Source: Pseudomonadota bacterium (GTDB lineage: Bacteria > Pseudomonadota > Gammaproteobacteria > Steroidobacterales > Steroidobacteraceae). From it: a DNA stretch of 21,840 nt. Each line of letters starts with the position of its first letter. Position 1 is the first letter of the stretch. Where the stretch lies: positions 1 to 21,840 of the forward strand of contig QGUO01000008.1 in the NCBI GenBank assembly GCA_003242495.1. The letters are read 5' to 3'. The notes under the pieces were generated by a model, which worked only from the letters and a program-made list of their open reading frames with translations, was not told where the DNA came from and made no database searches. A program made the position numbers and the translations under genes. Below are positions 15,315 through 21,840 of the stretch, piece after piece.

Positions 15315-18300
15315 TCAGGTGCAGCCGGCGGCGCTGCGCCGTGTGACGCGGGTCACGGAAGAGGCTTCATTCAAGAGGCGACGGTGAAGCCTGCGCAGAG
15401 CCCGCGACGGCGCCACACCGAGCTGTGTATCCAGCAGCGCCCGGCAGCGCTCGTAGGCGGCCAGCGCCTCCGAGTGGCGTCCCAGCCGTGCGTAACAGCA
15501 CATGAGCCCTCGATACAGGGATTCGCAAAGCGGATCCGCTTCGATGCCGCGCCGATAACAATCGATCGCATCCTGCACGCGCGCGTGGCGCACATGCGCA
15601 TCGGCGATGCGCTCGAGCGCGCGTAGAAACATCGAGCGCATGCGCTCGCGCATGGGCAGCGCCCAGGGCGGCGCGTCCCGCCCCAGGAAGGGGCCCCGGT
15701 AAAGCGCGAGCACGCGCATCGCCGCCGCAGGCGGTTTGCCTGCATCGCCCTGTGCGAGCCATCGCTCCAGCGCCCAGGTGTCCAACCAGACGTAGCGCGC
15801 ATCGAGCGAGATTTTGCCGGATTGCACGACCAAGGCACGCTCGCAGCACAACAGCTTGCGCAACCTGTGCAAGGTGACTTCCAGGGCGCGCCACGCGGCG
15901 TCGCCCTCGCTGTGCGGCCAAAGCAGCTCCATCACTTCCTCGGCCGGCGTCGCGCGCCCGCCGAGTGCGATCAACACCTGCAGCAGCTCCAGCGGCCGCC
16001 TTTGCGCCTTGACTGCAAAGCGCACGGGCGCGTCGTTGACCAGCACTTCGAAGCGGCCCAGCGCGTGGACCTTGACCGGCCATGGCCACGAATGAGCCAT
16101 GGTGGCCTCCTCGCCGGGAATCAGCCCATGCAGGGCAATGAGCTCGCGGGCCGTGGCTGCATGTACGTCGTGCTCCAGCGCCAGCATGCACACCGACGCC
16201 AGGAACGAGTCGTCCCGGACCGCGTAGGATCTGAATCCGTGTCGCTCCATCAGCGCGAACGCCCGGCGCAGGCAAGCGATGCCCGCGGCTTCCTCGCCCG
16301 CACGGATGTGCAGCAATGCCTGTACGAAGCGGCCTTCGACCTCGAACAGCCGACTGCGCATGGGACGCACGCGTATCAGGGCGGATTCGACCAGCACGCG
16401 CGCCTCCTCGATGGATCCGGACTGCACCAGCAGGCGTGCCAGGCTCAGTTGTGCCAGTGCGATGGGCATCGAGGTGCACCCCGCCTCTGCGATGCGCAGC
16501 GCCTGGCGCACGTGCTCCTGCGCTTGCGACAGGTTGCCGCCGAGCGCAACCAGATAGCCGTGCATGAACGCCAGGTACCACTGAGACAGCTTGTGATCCG
16601 GGGTCATCAAGGCGCGGAACCGGTCGAGTGCGACGTGCGCTGCGGGCAGCTCGCCGCTTTGTGCGTGGGCATAGACGAGATAGACGCAGATCTGCCGATC
16701 CAGGACGCGTACGCCGCTCGACTCGGCCAGCGCGGCGGCATCGCGAATCGCCTCGAGTGCGCGCCGCGGCTCGCCCTGCAGCAGCAAACGCTGGCACTCC
16801 AGCAAGGCGACGTGCAGCCGGGCGAGGGGCGTGGCCGACGAGCCCTTCGCCTGCTCGAGGGTGACCTCGAGCAGGGCATCGTAACGGGTCAGCTCGCCCA
16901 TCCACTGATAATAGAGCCCCAGGGCCGCGACGATGACCATCCGCAGATTGACGTCGCTCCCCTGGCGGGCGATGCGCTCCGCTCGTCGGACCCACTTGCC
17001 GATGGCGTCCCATTCGACGATATGGAAGACGACGTGCGCCACGAACATGGCGCCCACCGCGCGCTCTTCGACGTCCAGCGGCACGCGACCTTGGAACCGA
17101 CGCTCCAGGGAGTCGAACTCGGCAAACCAGTACTGCAGGCGCTGCAGGTCGTCCCAGATGTGCGCAGAGCATTCCATGATGCCGGCCCAGGCGAGGTAAC
17201 AACCGCGCGCATCCTCGACCATGCTGAACGACCGGTAGGCGCCGATGAAGCGCTCGCGGGCGGTCGCCGGATCGGTCATCCGCTCGCACGTGGCGCTCCA
17301 GTATTGTAGCCACGGCTCGCCCTCCAGGGCGCTGTCGGGCAAACGTCCGATGGCCGTCTCGATGACCCCGAAGCGTCCGGCCATCGCCAGGGATGGCGCG
17401 TTCGCCAGGATCAAGCGCACCGCCGCGGCATGATCGCCCGCATCAAGACACTGATCGAGTGCCTGTTCCGGCCGATCCAGCGCTTCCAGAATGTCGGCTG
17501 CCGAGCGCTGCCGCGCAGACAGATCGCGCTCCTGCCACGTCGCGCGGGCTTGCTCGCGCAGGAAGTGACGGAACAGCGGATGGAATCGGTAGGTTGCCGC
17601 CTGCCCAATTCCATGGCGCTCCGTGAAATGATGTTGTCGTACGAGATCCTCGAGCAGCGCGCGGGCGTTGGCATTGCCCGTCAGGCGCTGCGCCATTTCC
17701 ACCGTGAAATCCTCGAACAGGGCAGTGTGCATCAGGAAGTCCCGGTCCGCGGGGGGGCGATGCGAAAAAACTTCGGCGGCGAAATAATCGAACAGCGGCT
17801 GCGTGCCGGCTTCGTCGAGGCCTGCCTCGTGCGGCGCACCGCTTGCGGCGCCCTCGAGCAGCAGGATCAACCCGGCGATCCACCCTTCACATCGCTCGTG
17901 AAATGACCTTACCTGAGCTGCGTCCGGCCTCGCCCTGTTGCGGGACAGCAGGCGGGCCACCGCCTGCGATTCAGGCTCACGCAGCTTCAGTTCCCGCTCG
18001 TCGAGCGTCAGCAGCTCGCGATTCGCTCGCATGCGCGCATAGGTCGCCGGCGCAGCGGCGCGGCTGATGAGCACGACGTGCACGCAGGCAGCCAGTTCTT
18101 GCACGCCGGCGCACAGCAACTCGTGCAGACGAGGGTCGGCCTCGTGGACGTCATCGAAGACCAGCACGGACGCAGTGGGCAGGCGGCTGCCGAGAGCACG
18201 GAAGAAGTTGCGCGAAAACGTCGACAGGTCGTCGAAATGCTCCAACGCCAGGCGCGGCAAAGGGCGCCGCCGGCGAGGCGTGGCTCGCTGCACGGCCAGC

Positions 18301-18629
18301 GAGAGGTGATGGAAGAAGGTGGCGGGGTCCGCATCGCTGCGATCGATCCGGTACCACGCGCAACGCAATTTGCGCGCTTGCAGCCAGCTCGCCACGAGTG
18401 TGGTCTTGCCTGATCCCCCCGGCGCCGCGATCCAGGTGGCAGTCGCAGAGCGGTGTGCCCGGTCCATTTGCACGAACAGCCGGCTGCGCCGGTAGACGTC
18501 ATGCAGGCGCGGCGGCGACAGCTTGGCGAGCACGGGTTCCGGCCGCCGCTGCCGCCGCCCGCCGTCGATCTCGTCCGTGTGCTCGCCGGCGGGCTGTCCG
18601 CGCGCACGCCCTCGGCCAGGCTGCTTCAT
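15315..18629 (-). CDS. MalT-like STAND ATPase regulator with SARP winged helix and BTAD domain
   Basis: A 1104-residue cytoplasmic transcription regulator. VLAKLSPPRLHDVYRRSRL (33-51) is the usual MalT-type entry. Walker A APGGSGKT is at 69-76 and Walker B VLVFDDVHE ends at 163. A long helical TPR-like sensor region (about 340-800) follows. At about 848 a new module begins: an OmpR/SARP-type winged helix (VKVHALGRFEVLVN onward) and a BTAD domain (about 955-1090, AIDCYRRGIEADPLCESLYRGLM). Where MalT has a LuxR helix, this protein has SARP-BTAD. SARP proteins bind direct repeats about 11 bp apart, and such repeats precede both flanking genes. ATG 18629 overlaps the stop of a small upstream frame; the ribosome site is weak. 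Inducer unknown. Confidence 0.88.
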   Translation of the reverse strand: MKQPGRGRARGQPAGEHTDEIDGGRRQRRPEPVLAKLSPPRLHDVYRRSRLFVQMDRAHRSATATWIAAPGGSGKTTLVASWLQARKLRCAWYRIDRSDADPATFFHHLSLAVQRATPRRRRPLPRLALEHFDDLSTFSRNFFRALGSRLPTASVLVFDDVHEADPRLHELLCAGVQELAACVHVVLISRAAAPATYARMRANRELLTLDERELKLREPESQAVARLLSRNRARPDAAQVRSFHERCEGWIAGLILLLEGAASGAPHEAGLDEAGTQPLFDYFAAEVFSHRPPADRDFLMHTALFEDFTVEMAQRLTGNANARALLEDLVRQHHFTERHGIGQAATYRFHPLFRHFLREQARATWQERDLSARQRSAADILEALDRPEQALDQCLDAGDHAAAVRLILANAPSLAMAGRFGVIETAIGRLPDSALEGEPWLQYWSATCERMTDPATARERFIGAYRSFSMVEDARGCYLAWAGIMECSAHIWDDLQRLQYWFAEFDSLERRFQGRVPLDVEERAVGAMFVAHVVFHIVEWDAIGKWVRRAERIARQGSDVNLRMVIVAALGLYYQWMGELTRYDALLEVTLEQAKGSSATPLARLHVALLECQRLLLQGEPRRALEAIRDAAALAESSGVRVLDRQICVYLVYAHAQSGELPAAHVALDRFRALMTPDHKLSQWYLAFMHGYLVALGGNLSQAQEHVRQALRIAEAGCTSMPIALAQLSLARLLVQSGSIEEARVLVESALIRVRPMRSRLFEVEGRFVQALLHIRAGEEAAGIACLRRAFALMERHGFRSYAVRDDSFLASVCMLALEHDVHAATARELIALHGLIPGEEATMAHSWPWPVKVHALGRFEVLVNDAPVRFAVKAQRRPLELLQVLIALGGRATPAEEVMELLWPHSEGDAAWRALEVTLHRLRKLLCCERALVVQSGKISLDARYVWLDTWALERWLAQGDAGKPPAAAMRVLALYRGPFLGRDAPPWALPMRERMRSMFLRALERIADAHVRHARVQDAIDCYRRGIEADPLCESLYRGLMCCYARLGRHSEALAAYERCRALLDTQLGVAPSRALRRLHRRLLNEASSVTRVTRRSAAGCT

Positions 18630-18811
18630 CGCCAACCGATCTGCACGCCCGTGAGCGCCGGCAGGCGCCCGTGCACGGTGGCCGTCAGTCCGTCGGGCAG
18701 CGACGCCAGCGGCATACTGGTTCCGCAGGCCTGGTCCAGCGCTGCGTCCGTACGCGATCGCGCGCGGCAGCGCCCCAGCGCTTGCCCATCTGGCTGAATG
18801 ATTGAGTGCAT
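18626..18811 (-). CDS. Possible 61-residue leader ORF overlapping the regulator start
   Basis: ATG 18811 to TGA 18628-18626 encodes 61 residues and overlaps the regulator start by 4 nt (ATGA), as in translationally coupled pairs. The last 30 codons (MPLASLPDGLTATVHGRLPA onward) have nearly all G or C in third position, like real genes here; the first half is less gene-like. No Shine-Dalgarno and no recognised family. It could be a coupling leader for the regulator, which itself has a weak ribosome site, or chance. It lies in the divergent region facing the lipoprotein promoter. Confidence 0.3.
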   Translation of the reverse strand: MHSIIQPDGQALGRCRARSRTDAALDQACGTSMPLASLPDGLTATVHGRLPALTGVQIGWR

Positions 18812-18969
18812 ACCATTGAACACGCTTGGCCGGGCGTGAAGCCGGTGCGAACTGCGAGCCGATGTCAAAAAGTGGCGATCGATGAGTCGTTCCACGCCGT
18901 CACGATCGCCGATTGTGCCAGGATCCGATGAGATGCGCGTCACACGTCGGCATGCCCGGTGCATACCAG

Positions 18970-19004
18970 CTGTAGGGCATCGGTAAGGGGCGAGCCGTTA
19001 GATT
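18970..19004 (+). promoter_or_regulatory. Shared activator-type promoter element, copy B
   Basis: GTAGGG (18972-18977) and GTAAGG (18983-18988) are 11 bp apart, and TAGATT (18999-19004) follows after 10 bp as the -10. The element aligns without gaps to the one before the repeat-protein gene (27/35). The -10 lies 33 nt before ATG 19038, almost the same as the 35 nt in copy A, which supports both the promoter call and that start codon. Confidence 0.7.
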
Positions 19005-19037
19005 CCAGTCCACGGCCTCATGGCAAACGGGGTGACC

Positions 19038-19250
19038 ATGCCGGTGGACTTCAAGAAGCGAATCCAATCCTTGCTCGCTGTGGCGATGCTGATGGGCCTT
19101 GCCGGCTGCGGTGGCGGCGGCGGCGGAGGCGGCGTAGGTGGCGGTGGCGGCGGCGGCGCCGGACCGGGAGGGCCGCCCGGGGGGGACCCGTCGTTGCCCG
19201 CCGGCAGCAACTGGGACAACCTGATGTGGGACGAGGGCCACTGGGGCTGA
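19038..19250 (+). CDS. Small lipoprotein with polyglycine spacer and Trp-rich tail
   Basis: A 70-residue exported protein. The basic N-terminus (KKR at 6-8), hydrophobic stretch (9-22) and lipobox LAGC (lipidated C24) form a lipoprotein signal. Gly at +2 argues against inner-membrane retention. Residues 25-49 are almost pure glycine, and the tail SNWDNLMWDEGHWG carries three Trp spaced five apart. No family is recognised; the layout suggests a flexible tether presenting a short aromatic peptide. ATG 19038 is preferred over the in-frame ATG 19020 because GGGGTG lies just upstream and the distance from the shared promoter then matches the repeat-protein gene. It is divergent from the regulator. 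Confidence 0.7.
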   Translation: MPVDFKKRIQSLLAVAMLMGLAGCGGGGGGGGVGGGGGGGAGPGGPPGGDPSLPAGSNWDNLMWDEGHWG

Positions 19251-19541
19251 TCGCGCGGTAGACGTTTGGTCCGAGTTCCTGCGCACACGGCGACTCGCCG
19301 GCCCGTGACGCAAGCCTGGCCCGAGCCTCGTGGGCGCTCACGTCCGCAGGGTCTTCTTGGCGAGGCTCATGGATCGGTCGCCGGGCGGTGGTCCGGGCCG
19401 GGCAGGGGAGCGTCCGCGCTCAGATGGTTAGGGGGCTGGAGACGGCTCGACGAAGCCCGCGCCGGTTCGACCTCGGGAATCGGCGCCGGGCGTGAGGCCT
19501 GCGCGTAGGACCGCCCGGCGCGTCTTACAGGAGGCCTCGCG
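19251..19541. other. Intergenic stretch between convergent lipoprotein and hydrolase genes
   Basis: No gene is supported; open frames here have no ribosome sites or domain-like sequence. The only structure I see is the long hairpin at 19483-19521. Confidence 0.5.
19483..19521. terminator. 10-bp inverted repeat after the hydrolase gene
   Basis: GCGCCGGGCG at 19483-19492 pairs perfectly with CGCCCGGCGC at 19512-19521 around a 19-nt loop. It lies about 20 bp past the hydrolase stop and about 230 bp past the lipoprotein stop, so it mainly suits the hydrolase transcript. No T-run. Confidence 0.45.
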
Positions 19542-20363
19542 TCAGCTGCGGATGAAAGCGAGCAGATCCTGGTTCACCCGGTCCTTGTGGGTGGTGCACA
19601 GGCCATGGGGGGCGCCCTCGTAGACCTCGAGAACCGCGTTGCGCACCATCTTCGCCGAGCGCCGGGCGGAGGCAGCGATGGGCACGATCTGGTCGTCGTC
19701 GCCATGCAAGATCAGCGTCGGCACGTCGATGCGTCCGAGATCCTCGGTGAGATCCGTTTCCGAAAACGCTTTGATACAGAAATACGCCGCCGGGAACGCG
19801 GCCATCATGCCCTGTTGCCAAAAGGCGTCACGCACGCCTTCGGAAACCTTGGCGCCCGGCCGGTTGTAGCCGTAGAAGGGCAGCGCCAGCTCCTTCCAGA
19901 ACTGCGATCTGTCCTGGAGAACGGCATTGCGGAGCTTGTCGAACTCCTCGAGTGGCGTTCCGTCCGGATTGTTTTCCGAGCGCACCATCACGGGCGGAAT
20001 GGCGCCGATCAGGGCGACCTTGCTCACTCGCTGGGTTCCGTGCCGCCCGATATAGCGCGTGACCTCACCGCCCCCGGTGGAATGTCCCACCAGGACGGCG
20101 TCGCGCACATCCAGATGGTTCAGCAGCTCGGCAAGGTCGTCGGCGTATGTGTCGAGATCGTGTCCGTGCCAGGGCTGACTCGAGCGGCCGTGACCGCGCC
20201 GGTCATGTGCGATGCACCGGTACCCGCGACTCGCCAGGTAGAACATCTGATCCTCGAAGGCGTCGCCGGTGAGCGGCCAGCCGTGACTGAACACCACGGC
20301 GGGCCCATCGCCCCAGTCGCGATAGAAAATGACGGTTCCGTCTTTCACTTTCAGAATGCTCAT
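19542..20363 (-). CDS. Alpha/beta hydrolase, chloroperoxidase/arylesterase type
   Basis: A 273-residue cytoplasmic hydrolase of the family's usual length. The oxyanion region FSHGWPLTGDAFEDQM (25-40) and AHDRRGHGRSSQP are typical of cofactor-free haloperoxidases. The nucleophile elbow is VGHSTGGG with S95. The acid is in HGDDDQIVP (D224 most likely) and H253 lies in EGAPHGLCTTHKDRVN. These enzymes hydrolyse esters or lactones and can form peracids; the true substrate is not readable. ATG 20363 has AAGGAG about 8 bp upstream. An imperfect direct repeat lies 45-87 bp upstream of the ATG. The aldo/keto reductase further upstream is on the same strand but 343 bp away, so a shared transcript is doubtful. 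Confidence 0.9.
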   Translation of the reverse strand: MSILKVKDGTVIFYRDWGDGPAVVFSHGWPLTGDAFEDQMFYLASRGYRCIAHDRRGHGRSSQPWHGHDLDTYADDLAELLNHLDVRDAVLVGHSTGGGEVTRYIGRHGTQRVSKVALIGAIPPVMVRSENNPDGTPLEEFDKLRNAVLQDRSQFWKELALPFYGYNRPGAKVSEGVRDAFWQQGMMAAFPAAYFCIKAFSETDLTEDLGRIDVPTLILHGDDDQIVPIAASARRSAKMVRNAVLEVYEGAPHGLCTTHKDRVNQDLLAFIRS

Positions 20364-20706
20364 GGGCGTGCTCCTTCGAGCGTTGGGCGAGGTCTAGGTA
20401 TCGTTCCGCCTATCAGACACCCTTTCGTCGCCACTGCCTATCACACCTTTCCGCTACGTGGACCTCCTGAAATCCATCCTCGATACGCGCCGTGGGGGGG
20501 GGTGGCGCAGGCTGTGGCGCAATGCCCGACGGTCGGGCGCCGGTCGGATTCGCGCTGTCGCGCCGATTGTCACCGCGTTGCGGGTGGCCGATGGCCGCCT
20601 GCGCTGTCGTGCGTTGCGTCCAGTCTGGCGCCGACCCAGAAGCGCTTGCCCGGGCGCGTCGCCGGGGCCGCGTGCCGTCGAGCGCACCGTGCGCGCCCGA
20701 CGGAGG
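20364..20706. other. Intergenic stretch upstream of the hydrolase gene
   Basis: No gene is supported. The half near the hydrolase holds the direct repeat at 20408-20450. The remainder is high-GC sequence with a run of nine G at 20494-20502. The open frames overlapping it are continuations of shadows of the reductase gene. Confidence 0.45.
20408..20450 (-). promoter_or_regulatory. Imperfect direct repeat upstream of the hydrolase (operator candidate)
   Basis: On the minus strand TGATAGGC occurs at 20443-20436 and 20415-20408, 28 bp apart. Each copy is preceded by a near-identical AAAGG(G)TGT. Paired sites of this kind just upstream of a gene usually bind a regulator; none is encoded next to it. 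The AGGC core resembles the shared promoter repeats of the neighbouring module, but the spacing is different. Confidence 0.4.
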
Positions 20707-21597
20707 TCACTGCTGTGGGCTTGCGCGGAAGCGAGCGGCACCTTCACGGTCGAGCGCCGCGAATTCCTCGTCCGACAGGTGGATCTTCGCGGCGGCCACG
20801 TTTTCCTCGAGGTGCGCGACGCGCGACGTGCCGGGAATGGGCAGCATGACCTTGCTGCGCTTGAGGATCCAGGCGAGCGCGATCTGGCTGGGCGAGGCGC
20901 CGTGGCGCTGCGCAACGTTGTCGAGCAGCGAGCCCGGGCGGGCGAGATCTCCTGCCGCCAGGGGGTACCAGGGGATGAAACCGATGCCGCGACGTTCGCA
21001 GTAATCGAGCACGTCCTCGTTGGTGCGGTCGATGAGGTTATAACGATTCTGAACGGTGGCCACCTGGAACACTTTTGAGGCCGCTTCGATGTCGTCCACC
21101 GAGACCTCGCTGAGTCCGGCGTAGCGGATGAGTCCGTCATCGAGCAGTGTCTTGATTGCGCCGAACTGCTCGTCGCGCGGCACGCTGGGATCGATCCGGT
21201 GCAGCTGCCAGAGGTCGATGCGCTCGACGCCGAGGCGCCGCAGGCTCTCGTGAGCGCGCTGAATCAGATACTCGGGTCGCCCGAGCGGTATCCAAACGTC
21301 CGGACCGGTGCGCACCAATCCGCCCTTGGTTGCGATCAGTATGCCGCCATAGGGGTGCAAGGCCTCGCGCAGCAATTCCTCGGATACGCCCGGTCCGTAC
21401 GAATCCGCGGTATCGATGAAATTCACGCCGAGCTCGGGCAGGCGGCGCAGCGTGCGTAACGCCTCCTCGCGATCCGCCGGTTCACCCCAAACCCCGCGTC
21501 CGGTGACCCGCATGGCGCCGAAGCCGAGCCGATGAATGGCGATATCGCCGCCGATGTGGAACACGCCGGCATCTGCGGCACTTATCGTGGAGTTCAT
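20707..21597 (-). CDS. Aldo/keto reductase
   Basis: A 296-residue NADPH-dependent reductase with a TIM-barrel fold. The catalytic tetrad is visible as D62 (NFIDTADSYG), Y67, K91 (IATKGG) and H133 (LWQLHRID). The cofactor-binding C-terminus contains LPIPGTSRVAHLEENVAA. Members reduce aldehydes and ketones of many kinds; the substrate here is unknown. ATG 21597 is chosen because GGAGG lies about 10 bp upstream and the protein aligns with the family from there; the frame extends to 21729 without family-like sequence. A -10-like TATACA lies about 35 bp upstream of the ATG without a good -35. Confidence 0.9.
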   Translation of the reverse strand: MNSTISAADAGVFHIGGDIAIHRLGFGAMRVTGRGVWGEPADREEALRTLRRLPELGVNFIDTADSYGPGVSEELLREALHPYGGILIATKGGLVRTGPDVWIPLGRPEYLIQRAHESLRRLGVERIDLWQLHRIDPSVPRDEQFGAIKTLLDDGLIRYAGLSEVSVDDIEAASKVFQVATVQNRYNLIDRTNEDVLDYCERRGIGFIPWYPLAAGDLARPGSLLDNVAQRHGASPSQIALAWILKRSKVMLPIPGTSRVAHLEENVAAAKIHLSDEEFAALDREGAARFRASPQQ

Positions 21598-21840
21598 GAC
21601 GGTGGCCCTCCGTCGAGAGATGGCGTGAAGACCAAGTGTATAGCAACGTGCAGCGCATCGACGACCAAACGTTCCTTGGATTGGCGGGGCTTTCAGGAGG
21701 TGGTAGAAACATCCGAAGGCAGTGAGCACCGTCTGTCGGTGGCCGTGTGACGAATCGACGGGAGGAGCACGAGACGGCGCAACCTCATCAACGGGAGGAT
21801 CTGTACGGCGGTGCGGGGGGTGATGGTAGGCACCGCCTGG
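21598..21840. other. Window-end intergenic region with an inverted repeat
   Basis: No gene start or end is convincing. ACGGGAGGA occurs twice (21758-21766 and 21791-21799, 33 bp apart). GGCGGTGC at 21807-21814 pairs perfectly with GCACCGCC at 21830-21837 around a 15-nt loop, which could be a terminator or operator of a gene beyond the window. Confidence 0.4.

Noticed and set aside
15822..17309. 495-codon plus-strand open frame
   Set aside because: It lies entirely antisense to the MalT-BTAD regulator, whose domains are clear; long antisense frames are expected at this GC content, and its protein is low in recognisable structure.
20454..20706. Possible small gene upstream of the hydrolase
   Set aside because: Frames here are Arg-rich extensions of shadows of the aldo/keto reductase and have no ribosome site or domain.

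Overview
This is a 21.8 kb window of high-GC chromosomal DNA from a Gram-negative bacterium. Several things fit a free-living proteobacterium: a PmrA/QseB-type two-component pair with its own binding box, an AlgZ/AlgR-like LytS/LytTR pair, periplasmic and lipoprotein export signals, and a PrpB-type lyase. A high-GC gammaproteobacterium is my best guess, but I cannot name the taxon. No rRNA, tRNA, insertion sequence, phage gene or CRISPR array is visible. Gene-to-gene spacing is mostly tight, apart from one gap of about 690 bp and several of 200-370 bp.

Layout. 1-612 (-): 3'-truncated membrane-anchored TlpA-like thioredoxin. 982-2969 (+): OmpR-family regulator and QseC-like kinase overlapping by 4 nt, behind a near-perfect PmrA/QseB box at 882-898. 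3175-3633 (+): DUF1269-like membrane protein. 3774-5623 (+): LytS-type kinase and LytTR regulator, translationally coupled, followed by an acyltransferase-3 membrane protein (5723-6919). 7067-7915 (-): sirtuin. 8121-9296 (-): secreted HExxH metallopeptidase-like protein. 9987-11654 (+): MFS transporter with a C-terminal soluble domain. 11811-12713 (-): methylisocitrate lyase behind a promoter that implies a leaderless or nearly leaderless mRNA. 13008-14159 (+): exported PPP-family phosphatase. 14259-19250: the most interesting block (below). 19542-20363 (-): chloroperoxidase/esterase-like alpha/beta hydrolase. 20707-21597 (-): aldo/keto reductase.

The block at 14259-19250 looks like a self-contained regulatory and cell-surface module. 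A 1104-residue MalT-like STAND ATPase carrying a C-terminal SARP-type winged helix plus BTAD domain (15315-18629, -) is flanked by two small exported proteins. One is a secreted coiled-coil protein ending in seven exact 15-residue YadA-head-like repeats (14259-15239, -). The other is a 70-residue lipoprotein made of a polyglycine spacer and a Trp-rich tail (19038-19250, +). Their upstream regions share an ungapped 35-bp element (27/35 identical). Each copy holds an 11-bp-spaced direct repeat placed 10 bp upstream of a -10-like hexamer, which is the geometry expected of SARP-type activator sites. The -10 to ATG distances are also nearly equal (35 and 33 nt). I infer that the regulator switches on both surface proteins together. 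I do not know of this combination being described.
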